From NCBI GenBank assembly GCA_008729055.1, contig SDUX01000161.1, forward strand, positions 1-64,000: 64,000 bases of DNA, given 5' to 3'. The notes under the pieces were generated by a model that was given only the letters and a program-made list of their open reading frames with translations, had not been told where the DNA came from and searched no databases. Every line of letters starts with the position of its first letter. The stretch's first letter is position 1. The translations under genes were made by a program, and so were the position numbers. This document shows positions 42,579 through 53,560 of the stretch, in pieces. This DNA is from Pyropia haitanensis. Taxonomy: Eukaryota; Rhodophyta; Bangiophyceae; Bangiales; Bangiaceae.

Positions 42579-45500
42579 ATGCGGGACGCCGACGGCGGGG
42601 GGCGCGACGGCGCCAGCCGCTACCGGGACCGCGACCGGCGGAGTGGTGGGGGTAGTGGTGGTAACGGCGGCGGCGGTGGCGGTGGCGGTGGCGGGAGCGG
42701 TGGTGGCGGTGGCGGTAGCGGCGTCGGCGGTGGCGGCGTCGGCGGCGCCCGTGGGCGGCGGGGCGGCGGTGCCGACGGCGGCGGCGTTGGCGGGCGCGGC
42801 TCGTCGGTGCCGCCGGTGCTGCCGCGGCCACGGTACCCCGTTACGGAGGGCCTGCCGGTTCTGGGGGAGACGCTCGGCGTGGGCGGCACATCTGCGTTGG
42901 CCGACCGCCGGCGGCGGGCGCGGGAGGAGGGCCACCACCTGGGGGATGGCCACAGCGGCGGTGGGGGGGGTGGCGGTGTTGGCGGTGGTGGCGGTGGCAG
43001 CAGTGGTGGCGGCGGCGGCAGCGGCGCTGCGGGTGGCGGTAGCGGCACCCCCGCCGCGGACCCGTCGACGCCCGATGTGAAGCGGCGGCGCTTTGGCGGC
43101 GGCGCGAGCGCGTCGGCACCGCCGGCGGCGGTGGCGGCCGAGGAGGAACCCCCCCCCGTGCCACGAAAGGCGCCGCCGGCAGCGGGTGCCGCCGCCGATC
43201 GGTCCGCCGGTGCCGCGGACGGCTCGGCCGGCCCGCGGCTGACGTTCAAAGACTTCCTCGCCACCCAGCCCGACGACATCACCCCCGCCGAGGCGCAGCG
43301 CCGGTACGAGGCGCACGTTGCGGCGGCGGCGGCGCGGCCGGCGCGGCCGGCGTCGTTCTTTTCCACCCACGCGGGGGAGGAGTGGTTCCGCGAAAAGTAC
43401 CACCCGACGTGCCTCCGTGACCGCGCGGCGCGCATCGCGGCCGACGCGCGGCACCGCGCGGCGGCGTTTGCGGCGGACTTTGCCGCGCTCGGCGACGGGT
43501 GGGTGCCCCACCTGGACGTGGGCGCCAACGGCCTGCCGGCCGATGGGCCCGACGCGGACGCGCCGGGCCGCGCGGGGAATGGCGGCGTGCCGCCGGGGCG
43601 GCGGGGCGTCGCCGCGGGGGCGGCGGGGGTGGCCTCGGGCGGGGAGCCCCGCCCCGATGGCAAGGTCGACACGGGGGGCGAGAGCATCATCGGCGCGTCG
43701 ACGTTGTCGCCGGCGGTGCAGGTGCGCGACGATGGCAAGGTGACCCGCCGGGACACGCTCTTCATCCGGGGCATCCCGCCGGCCATCACGCGGGCGGCGC
43801 TGGAGAAGGTGCTCCGGTCGGGGCCCAAGGGCGACGGCGCGTTTGAGCTGGTGCGGCTGAAGCTGGCGGACCCGAGCCCGGCGCGGCAGCTCCTCCGCTA
43901 CGCGTGGGCCCAGTTTGCGACGGTGGAGAACGCGGCGGCGGCGCTGGAAGCGGTGCGCGGCGCGGAGCTGCCCGTCCCGTCGCCCGCGGGCGCGGCGCCC
44001 GCCGCGTCGGACGGCGCCGCGGGCGCGGCGGCTGGCGGTGCCACGCCGACGGTGTTTCGGCTGGAGCCCATCTTCAACGTGTCCAAGCGGGAGCCCGTGC
44101 TCGACACGCGGCCGCTGCCCAAGTCCATGTCTGTCCCGTCGCGGGTCGCCCACGACGCCGCCCAGGCGGTGGCGGTGATGCGCCGCCTTGACGCGCGCCG
44201 CGGGGTGGACGCGTGCCCGTTTACCGACGACCGGTTGGCGGCGCTGCCGACGCCCGCGCGTCGCGTTGACTACGCGTCTGCCTACCTCCGCGCCGTCCAC
44301 GCGTACGACTACTACTCGGGCAACGAGTTTGTGGACAACCCGTCGACGCTGCCGCCGCCGCCCAAGCGGCGGCCGCTCACCGCCGACGAGGCGGAGCGGG
44401 AGGAAGCCAACGGCTTTGGCTCGTGGGAGCGCCGCGTGGACGAGCGCGCGACGGGCATGATTGAGCGCTCCACGGAGCGCGTGCGGAGCGGCGGCAGCGA
44501 CGGCGCGGCGGAGCGGGCGGCCCGCACGGAGGCGTGGCTCGGGGAGCACACCAAGGAGGAGGACGGCGGCCGCTTCCGGTGCACGCTGCCCCCTTTCAAG
44601 CTGTTCAAGGCGCCCGAGTTTGTGCACAAGCACCTCCGCACCAAGCATGGTGAGGCGCTAGCCAAGGAGCTGACTGCCGTGGACGACGGGATCTTTAAGG
44701 AGAACTACCTCGCCGATCCGCACCGGATCGACGCCGACCCGGTGATTGAGACGGTGGCGGCGCCCGCGCCAGCGCCGCCCCCCCCGCATCCGCTCTCAGC
44801 TTCGTCGTCGGCGGCGGTGGCGTCGGCGGTGGCTGGGGTGGCGGCACCGTCGGTGGCGCCCGCCACGTCTGCACCGACACCGGCGCCCGCCACGCCCGTC
44901 GTGGCAGCCACGTCTGCCCCGTTTTCGTCCATGTCTCCGCAGGTGGCCGCCACCGTCGCGGCCGCGCTCCTTCACCCGCAGCCGCCGCCACCGCAACCCG
45001 GGCCGCCGCCCGGCATGTATGGGAACCACCAGCCGTCACCCGGCCGCGGTGGCGGCGGCGGCGGGCCAACCGGCGGACCTCCCGGCTACTACGGCAACCC
45101 GCGGCCGCTGGGCTCCCTCGGCTTTCCGCCGCAGAGCCACGCGCCGCCGAGCCACCCGCCGCCGAGCCACCCGCCGCCGGGCCATCCGCCGTCGGGTCAC
45201 GCCCCGCCGATGCGGATGCACCCTGGGGGTACGCCCCCGCCCGGCGGCGGCCTGTACTCTATGCACCATCCGACGCTTGGCCAGCAGCCGCACCCGCTGC
45301 AGCAGCAGCACCCGTCGCACGGCCACCCCCAACACGCTCAACACCCGCAACACCCGTCCCCGTATGGGCACGCTCAACACCCCCCCCCCCACCACTTGCA
45401 GCATCCTCAACACCCGCAACATCCTCAACACCCTGGGCATCCGCGGCACTTGCAACACGGGCCGCCGGGCGGGCTCCACATGGGTGGCCTCGGTGGCCAC

Positions 45501-45973
45501 CACGGGGGGCCCCCGCCACGGCAGCTGGGCGGCCCGTCCATGGGCGGGCCGCCGCCGCTGGGTGGCAGCGGCATGGGCCCCGGTGGCATGGGCGGACCGC
45601 CGCCGCTTGGCGGTGGCATGCCCCCCCCCGGCTATGGGCCGTCGATGCACGGCATGTCGGGCCCCCCCCACGGGGTGCCGCTGGGCCACGGGCCGCCGCC
45701 TCAACAACTGCCGCATCGACCGGGGATGGGGATGCTCGGTCCGCCTGGCCCGTCGCACCTGCCGCTTAACCACGGGCCACCGCTAGGCATGGGGCCGCCG
45801 GGCGTCATGGGCGGGCGGCAGCACCTGGGCCTCGGCCCGCCTGGTGTGCAGATGGGCGGGATGCCTCCGCAGGGCGTGCATATGGGGCCACCCCCAGGGA
45901 TGCACCCGCTTGCAAGTCCCGGCGGCGGCGGCAATGGGGGCATGGGCGGCGGTGGCCCTGGCGGTGGTGGGAA

Positions 45974-46006
<33 letters not shown>

Positions 46007-46187
46007 CGGCGGCGGGCGGGGCCGAGGACACCGGTCGGGGTCGAGTCGCGGCTCGCGACGGCGGGGGCAGCAAGCGGCCGCGGGCGCACTGCCCGACGTA
46101 CGGGCTGGTGGGCGTGGCCAAGGACGGCGGTACCGTGACCTGGACGCCCCGGACGACCCGTCGCTTGTGCGCTATGACGACATTTGA
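42579..46187 (+). CDS. SE: ARS2/SERRATE-like nuclear RNA effector protein
   Basis: 1,202 residues in one exon. ARS2/SERRATE links the nuclear cap-binding complex to microRNA processing, 3'-end formation and RNA decay. Seen in order: an Arg/Asp then Gly/Ser-rich N terminus with a KRRRFG nuclear signal; the SERRATE/ARS2 N-terminal domain (FKDFLATQPDDITPAEAQRR, about 221-245; FFSTHAGEEWFREKYHP, about 259-276); an RRM-like fold beginning RDTLFIRGIPPAI (about 392); the ARS2 helical core (YYSGNEFVDNPSTLPPPP); and the zinc-finger region CTLPPFKLFKAPEFVHKH (about 667-690). A very long Pro/Gly/His/Met-rich tail (HPQHAQHPQHP-type repeats) ends in RRYRDLDAPDDPSL and RYDDI. The finger keeps one obvious Cys. 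The AUG at 42579 is the first Met of the protein-like part. The tail, about 500 residues, is longer than usual and may mediate condensate-type assembly, which is inference. Confidence 0.92.
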
Positions 46188-47717
46188 GTCCCTGACGGTA
46201 TGTGCACAGGTGGTGGCAAGATTGGGTGTCCGTTTTGCGCGGTGAGCTCTGGGGGATGGGTGGTCGGGCTGCGTCCTCGGTGGGGTCTTGTTGTTTTTTT
46301 CGCCGTGTACTGTTGGGGTGGTGCGTCCACAGCCCTTCTGGTATCCGTGATGGGGCGCAACTAACGTGTCTGCGTGTTGACTGTAGCTGGGCTTGGATTG
46401 GTTGGTTTTGCTCCTTCCGTTGCTTGCTGTTGCCCTCGTGTCCCGTTGCATGTCTTGTCTTACTCTTTCCGTGGTCTCCTCTGCAGCCCCCACACCCCCC
46501 TCCGCGTGCTGTCCGTTTGGCACTTTCGCCCGGCCACGCTGCCCCCTTTCGTCGCTGAGCGGCGCGGCCAGTTGGCGACGTTGTCGGGGTCGCGGCGCCC
46601 CCCTGACCGGCCCGCGGCCCCTGCGCGTCCGCACTGCGCGTGTATGTGTTTTCTTGTGTGTGTTTGTCTGCTTTGTTTGGGTCCCTCCTGCTTGTGCCCC
46701 CCGCAACCTCAACGTCGGGCGTTTTGTGTCTCGTTTTGCCGCGCGCGCGTGCTGGTGCAGGGCACACACACACGCTGGTCGGCTGCCGTCTTGGACGCGG
46801 TCCGTCGGCCAGTAGTGCGCTGCGGGGGGGGGTGGGGGGGGCGTGCAATCCGTGGACGGCCGGCGTGCCGCGGGCGAGGCGGCCGTCGCGCGCGTCGCGG
46901 CCGCGGGGCGTGCGGTTTCTCTCATGTTGCGCAGCGCGCCCCGCGGCGCGGTCCGGCGGGCGTGTGTGCTCGGCGTGTTGCCGTCCCACTCGTACGCGAT
47001 GGCCATCCCACCCCCGTACTTGGCCGTGCCACTGTGCCGGCGAGGGGTGATGTGCACGCGCTACCCACCTGGGTGCGGCGTGTCCACAGTCTGGCTGCCG
47101 GTGGGGCGGGTGCGCGACGGCCGAGCCGGTGCCGTGCGGGGTGTGTGTGGACACGTCGTGGGGTTGCAGGGGTGCCGCGGTGCACCCGTCCCTGCCCCAC
47201 CCCCACCACCCTCCTCGCCTGTTTGTGGTGGTGGTGGTGGTGGCGGCGGGGACGTAGGCGCGCGCGGCTGGGCGTTGCGCCGCCGTCGCGGTGTGGGACT
47301 GCGCGTGTGCGTGACTCGTGGGGGGTGCGGGGGGTGCGAGGGATTGGGCGGGAGCCATGGGGGCGCGTGGCGCGTTTACGCCGCGCCGCCCCTCGCGTGC
47401 GCGGGGGGATGCAATACAACGATTTGGGCGGGACCGCTTCTTGTTACTCCCACTGTGCCGCGGCGGCGCGCACAACACGGCCGCAGCGGGGCGCACGGCG
47501 GCGAGGCACACCCACTGCTCCCTCCGCCCATCTTCACAAACGGCACCGGTGAGAACCCGGGGGCGGAGGGGGGGGGGGGTGGTGCGGCGCGCGTACCCAC
47601 CCACATCTCCCGTATAGGGCGCCGGTGCGGAGGGATGACGACGGTTGGAGGCCCACGCGCACACCCAGCACACACAAAGGTGACACGCACACAAACGTAC
47701 GTACCTGCTCCGTGCAG
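46188..47717. other. Downstream of ARS2; ambiguous, possible exons
   Basis: It starts with ARS2 3' sequence. Around 46840-47060 a plus frame (SLMLRSAPRGAVRRACVLG) and a minus frame (GTAKYGGGMAIAYEWDG, preceded by an intron-acceptor-like CAG) both look coding. No choice is possible from composition. A clear donor-like G|GTGAGA at 47548 could belong to the exon that joins 47718. Confidence 0.35.
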
Positions 47718-48058
47718 CAACCGCCGCTGGGAAGCGGAAGAAGAATAAAACCAAGAGGAAGGCTGGCTGGCTGTCTCCGTATGTCCACCGCGGTGCGCCC
47801 TTGCCCCCGTGTTGGTGCGCTCGCAAGGCCCACGCACACGCGGCCGTGGCGGCGGCGGCCGACTCGCCGCTGCGGATGGTGTCCGCCAGCCCAACCGAGA
47901 CAGCAGTCGATCGCGAGAGCGCCGCCGCCCCCGATGCAAACGGGACTGCCGGCGGGGTGCTCGATCGGCGCCGGGACGATCAAGACGCAAGACGGCGGTG
48001 TCGGGGGGACGAGCCGCAGCCGCCCCGCATCGTCAGTCACTTGGATCCAAGTACATAA
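47718..48058 (+). CDS. Candidate terminal exon of an unrecognised basic protein
   Basis: I do not recognise it. The frame follows an acceptor-like CCGTGCAG and encodes about 113 residues to a TAA at 48056. It opens with a strongly basic patch (GKRKKNKTKRKAGW), then a Cys/His spot (PPCWCARKAHAHAA), an acidic/Arg-rich segment (LDRRRDDQDARRRCRGDEPQ), and ends IVSHLDPST. Joining from the donor after 47548 (intron of 169 bases) keeps the frame and yields PPIFTNGT-A-TAAGKRKK. The upstream start was not found. The mixed, non-repetitive composition is the main argument for coding. Confidence 0.3.
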
Positions 48059-48545
48059 TCTGTCGAGAAACGAGATTATTGCTGTCGCCGTCCCGCTGGA
48101 CACGCTGCCAGTGCGCGTGGCTGCCAGTGGTTGGCCGCCGCCACCGGCCCCGTGCGGAGGTCCCCGCCCGTAATCAACAAGTGCAGCGGCGGCGGCCTCT
48201 TCAAGGGCGGCCTGGGCGCGCAGGATACACGCAGAGAGGCATCTCAATCTCAGTGTCCGGCCCGTTTCTCGCTCCACGCACCACGCTGCTATGCCTGGTC
48301 AAGCCCGCACGGCCCGGTTGGGGTGGCCTGGCCAAGCGCACCATGCGAAACCCGTACGAGGCGCACGGCCAGCCCCCTTTCGGCCGCGCGGCAATGGGAC
48401 CTGTGACGCGGTCCCCCTCTCCCCCGCCGCTCTGTTGACGCTTCCCTCAGATAGACGAAAGACACACTCGCTCTTTGGCACGCCCCCACGCTACATGAAA
48501 CCCGCCCCGACGACGCCATATTCGTGCCTAAAGCCTCCCCCCTCC
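48059..48545. other. Intergenic, nothing recognised
   Basis: GC near 60%, non-repetitive. No frame has both a start and a protein-like composition. Confidence 0.4.
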
Positions 48546-49518
48546 TTACGGGATGGGGTGGTAGCCAACGCGGTCGTACAAGTGGGCGGGCCGCCTCTGC
48601 CCCCCCACCCCCCCAGCCCCCCCCACCCCCCCCTCCTCTTCCCCGAGGAGCGCGCCCTGCACCACCCCCCCCAGGCACGCCACGACCCCCAACAGCAGCA
48701 CCGACGAGACAGACCGGGCCACCACCTCCCCGTGGGGCACGCCGCCTGCCAGCACCGCCGCCGGGAGCGGCTCGGCCGCGAGGCCGCCGCCGCCAAAGCC
48801 GCCGCCAATGCCGGCGCAAGGCCCGACCGCGGCGGCGCCCCCCCCGCCCCCTCCGCCCAGCCCGTCCCCCCCCCCGCCCCCGCCGCGGCGCCGCCGAGGA
48901 GCCCCATCGAGCGGAGGACAACGACCGCGCCGCCCGTGGCGGTGGCGGCGACGCCGACGCCCGGCGCGACCGCCGCGGGCACCCCCCCCCCCCGCCGCGG
49001 CCCCAGGCGGACCCGCCCACCGCCGCCCACCGCCGGGAGCTCCCGGTTGCCACCCACAGCGCCAAGCACGTGGCGGCGACCACAACGGGGGGGAGGAGGC
49101 GGCCGCCACCCCCCCCACCCGCCCACCCCCCCGCCCGCCCGCCGCCTCCGCCTCCGTCTTCACCGCCGCCGCCGCTGCCACCGTCACCACCCCCCGACAG
49201 CGCAACGACCACGAGCGCGGCCACGACGGCGGGCGCCGCCCCCGTCGCCCACAACGCCGCGGCGGCGACGCCGGCGGCGACCGTGGCGGCGCCCACGGCG
49301 GCCCACCCCCCTCCCGCGGCGGCAACGCCGCCGCCCGCCGCGACGGCCGCCGCAACGACGGCGGCGGGCGCGACCAGCGGCGCGCCGAGGAAGAGGAGCA
49401 GCAGCCCCGCGGGGAGGGCGGCGAGGGCGCTGAGGCTCGCGGCTGGCGCCAGGGCGCCGACGCAAGGGTAGGGCTGCACGGGGGGAAGGGGGGGGGGGAA
49501 GGGCGCCTCCCACATCAT
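48546..49518 (-). CDS. Multi-pass membrane protein, unknown family
   Basis: Two adjacent AUGs (49518, 49515) start MMWEAPFPPPLPPVQPYP, which leads directly into hydrophobic segments. Seen in order: LPAGLLLLFLGAPLVAPAAV; ATGAAPAVVAALVVVALSG; VVVAATCLALWVATG; then in the next frame VGVAATATGGAVVVLRSMGL; and in a third frame VARSVSSVLLLGVVACLGG, ending HLYDRVGYHPIP with a TAA at 48546. Frame changes coincide with C-runs near 48979-48998 and 48838-48895. At least five membrane spans are predicted, with Gly-rich loops. No prenyltransferase, transporter or other motif was recognised. The coding frame is open well upstream of the AUG, so an additional 5' exon (an AG precedes GCACCATGATG) is possible. 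Confidence 0.5.
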
Positions 49519-50440
49519 GGTGCCTGCAAGCTGGGGCGCCCAAGGGGGGAGGAGGAGCGGTGCGGGGAGGGGAAACGAAAGGACCCTCGGGTCGACGCAC
49601 GGGGTGGTGGGGGGAGAGCGGACGCAGGGCGGCCGCCTAACCCTGGACGGCGCGCGGCGCTGCCGCACCGACGCAGCCGCCCTCGCCCTCCCTCTCCCTC
49701 GCCTCCTGACCCCGGTCCCAGCCCGTTTCTGGGCAGATGCGACCCGCTGGCCGCGCCTGTCCTGGGGCGGCACCCGCCGCAGCCTCCACACACCCAAAAC
49801 CCTCCCCCAACCGGCCGGCGCGCCCACCCCCGACACGGCTACCGGCCGCTGTGATCCAGGTGTATGCCGCTCGGCGCACCGCGATTGGCCCCCACCTGCC
49901 GAGCCGGAAACGCCGATCACGGGAGGGGAGAGGAGGCACACGCACCCACCAGAACAGCACCGCGCGCTGGGGCGTCTGTTTCTGCTGTCCACGGCTGGCC
50001 ACGGAAATCCCGTCCCTTTGGTTGGGATCGACACGCCCAAATGATCTTGCTTGAGGTCAATTGAGCAGCACAGCGCGTCTCCCCTATGCATACAGTACCC
50101 GCGGCGACGAGAGGTGGGTGGCCGCAAAGGACATCGTCAACAACTTTGTTTTCCCCATCGAATGCTGCAAACCGCGTCGGCTTCGATGGCGCATCAGCGT
50201 TGGGTCTCGGGCTAGAGTCGATACGGCGTTTCGATGCGCCATCCGCCGACGGGGCTTCGATAGGCGCCAAGTCGCGAGACCGAGAACTACAGCACACGTG
50301 ACCGTGGGATTTCCGAGTCTCGTGTGCGCCTGCGATGCAGTACAATCGTATCGGCTGCCCATCTCCTCCGCATCGCTCTATAAGGTGCCGATGCGAGTGG
50401 CGGGCGACACTGCGCTCCGCCCTGCTCGCTGTTTTTCGTC
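49519..50440. other. Intergenic; imperfect inverted repeat near 50175-50255
   Basis: From about 49860 the GC drops. GGCTTCGATGGCGCATC (about 50178-50194) is mirrored imperfectly by GATGCGCCATCCG and GGGGCTTCGA (about 50233-50258), giving a small palindromic element. Related TCGATACG/TCGATGCG words recur at 53440-53570. No gene was seen. Confidence 0.45.
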
Positions 50441-51720
50441 AGCGCACCACCCAGGACGCGACGGGGCACCCTCCCAATGTGCCCGCCACGTCCGTCGCCA
50501 CCACCACGTCGCCGCCACCACCACGCTGCCCCCACCAGCCCACCACCACCACCATCCCGCCAGCCACCACCCCGCCAGCCACCACCTCACCATCATCGCC
50601 ACGCCAGCCACCACCCCGCCATCCTCAACGCCGGCCACGCACACGGCCAGGGAGCACCTCAGCTATCCCGCCACCACAAACCTGCCGCCGACATAACCCC
50701 CGCCGCCCCCGCCGCTGACTTGTACTTGCCGCCGCGCCTGCCGCTGCCGCCGCCGCCGCCGCCGTCTTGTTCTTGTCGCCGCCCGCTGCCGTCGTCGCCT
50801 CTGTCACCGCCGCCCTTGCCGCCGCCGCCGCCGCCGCCGCCGTCTTGCACTTGCCGCAGCCGCCACCAACGCCGCCGCCGTCGATCTTGCCGCCGCCGCC
50901 AACACCGTCGACCTTGCCGCCGTCTCCGCCACCGCCGCCGCCACCATCACGCCCCTCCCCTCAGCCGCCCCTCCGCTCTCGCCCTCCACCGCCGCCCCAC
51001 CCCCCTCCGGTCAGCTCCCCACATCCCTCGCGCCCACCTCCCAAAAAGAAAAAAAACAACAGCTGAAAAAAAAAGAAAAAGGCAGTGGCACAAGTGGCAG
51101 CTGCGGGAGAAGCGATGGCCGAGTCAGCAATGACAGCAGCTGGCGGTGGCGGCAGAGGCGGCGGCGTGTCGGCGTGCCCCCCCCCCCCCCCAACCCCCAC
51201 CACCCAGGAAGCGACGGGGCACCGTCCCAAAGTGCCCGCCACGTCCGTCGCCACCACCACGTCGCCGCCACCACCACCCCGCCCCCACCACCCCACCACC
51301 ACCACCGCCCGACAACCACCACCCGCGAGCGACCACCCCACCACCACAACCCCGCAACCTCCACCCCGCCATCCTCAACGCCGGCCACGCACACGGCCGA
51401 GGAGCCCCCCAGCTACCCCGCCACGTCCGTGACCGTCGCCAACACCACCCGCCAACGTCGCCACCACCACCACGCCGTCGGAACCACACCACCATCACAC
51501 AAAAAAATAACCACCAAAAAAACCACCACCTAAACACCGCCACCCAAACACAGCCACCTTCCCATCCCACGACAACCGAAACCTCCACCCGTGACCCACC
51601 ACAGCCGCCACCCCGCTCCCACCCTCCCAGAACGCGACAGGGCATCCCCCCGAAGTGCTCCGCCACGTCTGTTGCCGCCCCCACCCCACCGCCACCACCC
51701 CACCGTCACCACACGCCGCC
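50440..51720. repeat. Three diverged copies of a CCACC-rich repeat block
   Basis: A block of about 250 bases at 50440-50695 is repeated at 51185-51440, and its first part again near 51600-51710. Landmarks in order: CACCCAGGA, GCGACGGGGCACC, GTGCCCGCCACGTCCGTCGC, many CCACCA units, then CATCCTCAACGCCGGCCACG and CACACGGCC. The spacing is irregular (about 745 and 430), so this is dispersed duplication, not a simple tandem array. Between copies are (CCG)n runs (50740-50950). All plus frames are His/Pro-rich and probably not coding. Confidence 0.75.
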
Positions 51721-51879
51721 ACAACCAGCCCACCACCGCCACGCCACCACCACCCCGCCCACCAGCACACCACCCCTCAATCACCCTCCCACCACACCAC
51801 CCCCCCCCAACAAACTTACAACGCCAGCAATGGGGGCAGGCGAAGCACCCCCGCGGCTGCCCCACCCGCCCCGCCCTTG

Positions 51880-52563
51880 TCAGCGCCGCCGCCGTCGTCG
51901 CCGCCACCAACGCCGCCGCCGCCGTGCCGCTGCCGCCCTTGCCGCCGCCGCCGTCGCCGCTGCCGCCGCCGCGGCCGGCCGCGGCGGCCCGCGGGCGGCG
52001 GCGCCTCGGCGGCCGCCGCGGCTGACCGCCGCGGAGCCGCCGCCACGCGCAGCGGCGACCAAATCGACCGCCGCGGCGGCCGTGCCCGCAAGTGACGGTA
52101 GCGGCGGCCGCGGCAACGACAGCGGCGGCAGCGGCGGCAGCGGCAGCCGCGACGGCACGGCGGCGGGGACGCCGCCGCCGCGGCAGCGCCCTCCCTGACG
52201 CGGCCCGCGTCGCGTTCTCCACCACCCCCGCACAGCGCGCGACGCGGCGGCGCCGACGCCCGAAGCGAGCAGCAGCGCCTTTAGCGCCTCGTGCACGCCC
52301 AGCTGCACCGCCCGCGTCGGCAGGTGCCCGCGAGCAGCCAGCAACAAGCTCCCCACCGCGTCACCGATGCACGCGGCGAGCACCAGACGCCGGCACCGTG
52401 ACAGGTCCCGCGCCCTCTCCGCGAGAACCTTCTCAGCCACCGCGTGCAAGCCCTGCGTGCGCGCACCGGACGGCTGCGCGCCGACCAACGTCCTCGCCAG
52501 CACCGCGTCAAATCTGCGCGCGGTTATCCGTGGCCATGTGGCCAAGATGTAGCCCATGCCCAT
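51880..52563 (-). CDS. Hypothetical protein, helical N-terminal part
   Basis: I do not recognise it. The AUG at 52563 (MGMGYILATWPRITARRF) begins about 115 residues of balanced, helix-like sequence (GLHAVAEKVLAERARDLSRC, LVLAACIGDAVGSLLLAARG, LGVHEALKALLLASGVGA). Proline and alanine low complexity then takes over to the stop at 51880. The first part is convincing as protein; the end may be intron or repeat read through. It is on the same strand as the membrane protein gene downstream, and belonging to one spliced gene cannot be excluded. Confidence 0.35.
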   Translation of the reverse strand: MGMGYILATWPRITARRFDAVLARTLVGAQPSGARTQGLHAVAEKVLAERARDLSRCRRLVLAACIGDAVGSLLLAARGHLPTRAVQLGVHEALKALLLASGVGAAASRAVRGWWRTRRGPRQGGRCRGGGVPAAVPSRLPLPPLPPLSLPRPPLPSLAGTAAAAVDLVAAARGGGSAAVSRGGRRGAAARGPPRPAAAAAAATAAAARAAAARRRRRWWRRRRRRR

Positions 52564-53560
52564 TTGTACTTTTCCTGGTGACTTATGAGTCCGTCGACTG
52601 AATGTTTGAGAGACCGTAGAATCTGATCATTAAGTGCTAGTAAAAACGTATTGCTGTCCAGCAAGTCCAACGCGGGGACAGGCGTGTGAGGCTGTGCTGT
52701 GGTTCGCTCGACCTTGACCCCGCGCCACCGCGTGCGGACACGGGTCAACCGCACGGAGACTGGCAGTAGTACTAGGCCTAGTCGCTGCTGATTTGCGTCC
52801 TTAAGTGCGGCCAGAGCATCTGCGCTTCTCAAACAGAACTTTCCTGTTCGTCGTCAAGCGTCGTCTTCCTCACTCGCCAAAACCATGTCCACCATCTCGT
52901 CAATGGCCTGGGAGTCGTCCTCAGCCGCCAGCCAGCACCGGGCAACCTGCTCTTTCTGCTCCCGCCCGACTCCCTCGACATGGCCAGACGTGATGGCTTC
53001 ACTACCAGACCAGCAGGCGGCTCGGCCTGGACGACTGAACGGCGGGCACACATCATTGCTCATCACTCTTTGTACTTGACACGATTATCATCGTCGTACG
53101 GTTCTAAGTGCGTAAGCAGGAATTTAGATGTCAGCCGGGCATGGAGACAGTACGCTGTAGAGGAGTTGATCTCGGGCTTTCTGGCTTGGTTATGTGCGGA
53201 CCACACAGAACCAAGCCACACTTAACCGGATACAGACTGTACCTGTTGCCCGCCGCGGCGAGCGCCTGGTGCGCGGGGCTCCGAGGTCGACGAAACAGAG
53301 GCCAAGTCCCACGCGAGCCAGCAGGCACGGATAGGGTCGGTTCAGTGTCGGCCGAGTCGCGTGATCCGCTCGGCTGGCCAATCAATGCGCTTCCGCACTG
53401 TCGCTCTCGAGATAACTAAACGACTGCCTGTAAAGGACCTCATCGACGGCGCGAGGTTACAGCCCATCCCAGGATGGGCTCGATACGCAAACCGTCGCGT
53501 ATCGGACGGCGCGTCGAAACCCCGTTTCGATGGTTGACACTGCATCAAAAAAGTCGATAC
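52564..53560. other. Lower-GC intergenic stretch with one small ORF
   Basis: GC is near 55%. Apart from the small ORF at 52854-53063 nothing is recognised. 53440-53570 is rich in TCGATACG-like words, including short inverted copies (GATACGCAAACC...GCGTATCGG). Confidence 0.4.
52854..53063 (-). CDS. Small hypothetical protein, 69 residues, acidic C terminus
   Basis: The AUG-initiated frame begins MSNDVCPPFSRPGRA and ends in EMVDMVLASEEDDA. It is bounded upstream by stop codons, so it is not part of a longer frame unless spliced. Composition is mixed and hydrophilic, unlike the GC-repeat shadow frames. No family was recognised; chance is a real alternative at this length. Confidence 0.25.
   Translation of the reverse strand: MSNDVCPPFSRPGRAACWSGSEAITSGHVEGVGREQKEQVARCWLAAEDDSQAIDEMVDMVLASEEDDA

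Noticed and set aside
50450..51850. His/Pro-rich plus-strand proteins in the CCACC repeats
   Set aside because: They are translations of simple sequence repeated in three copies, with frame-independent composition and no conserved start.
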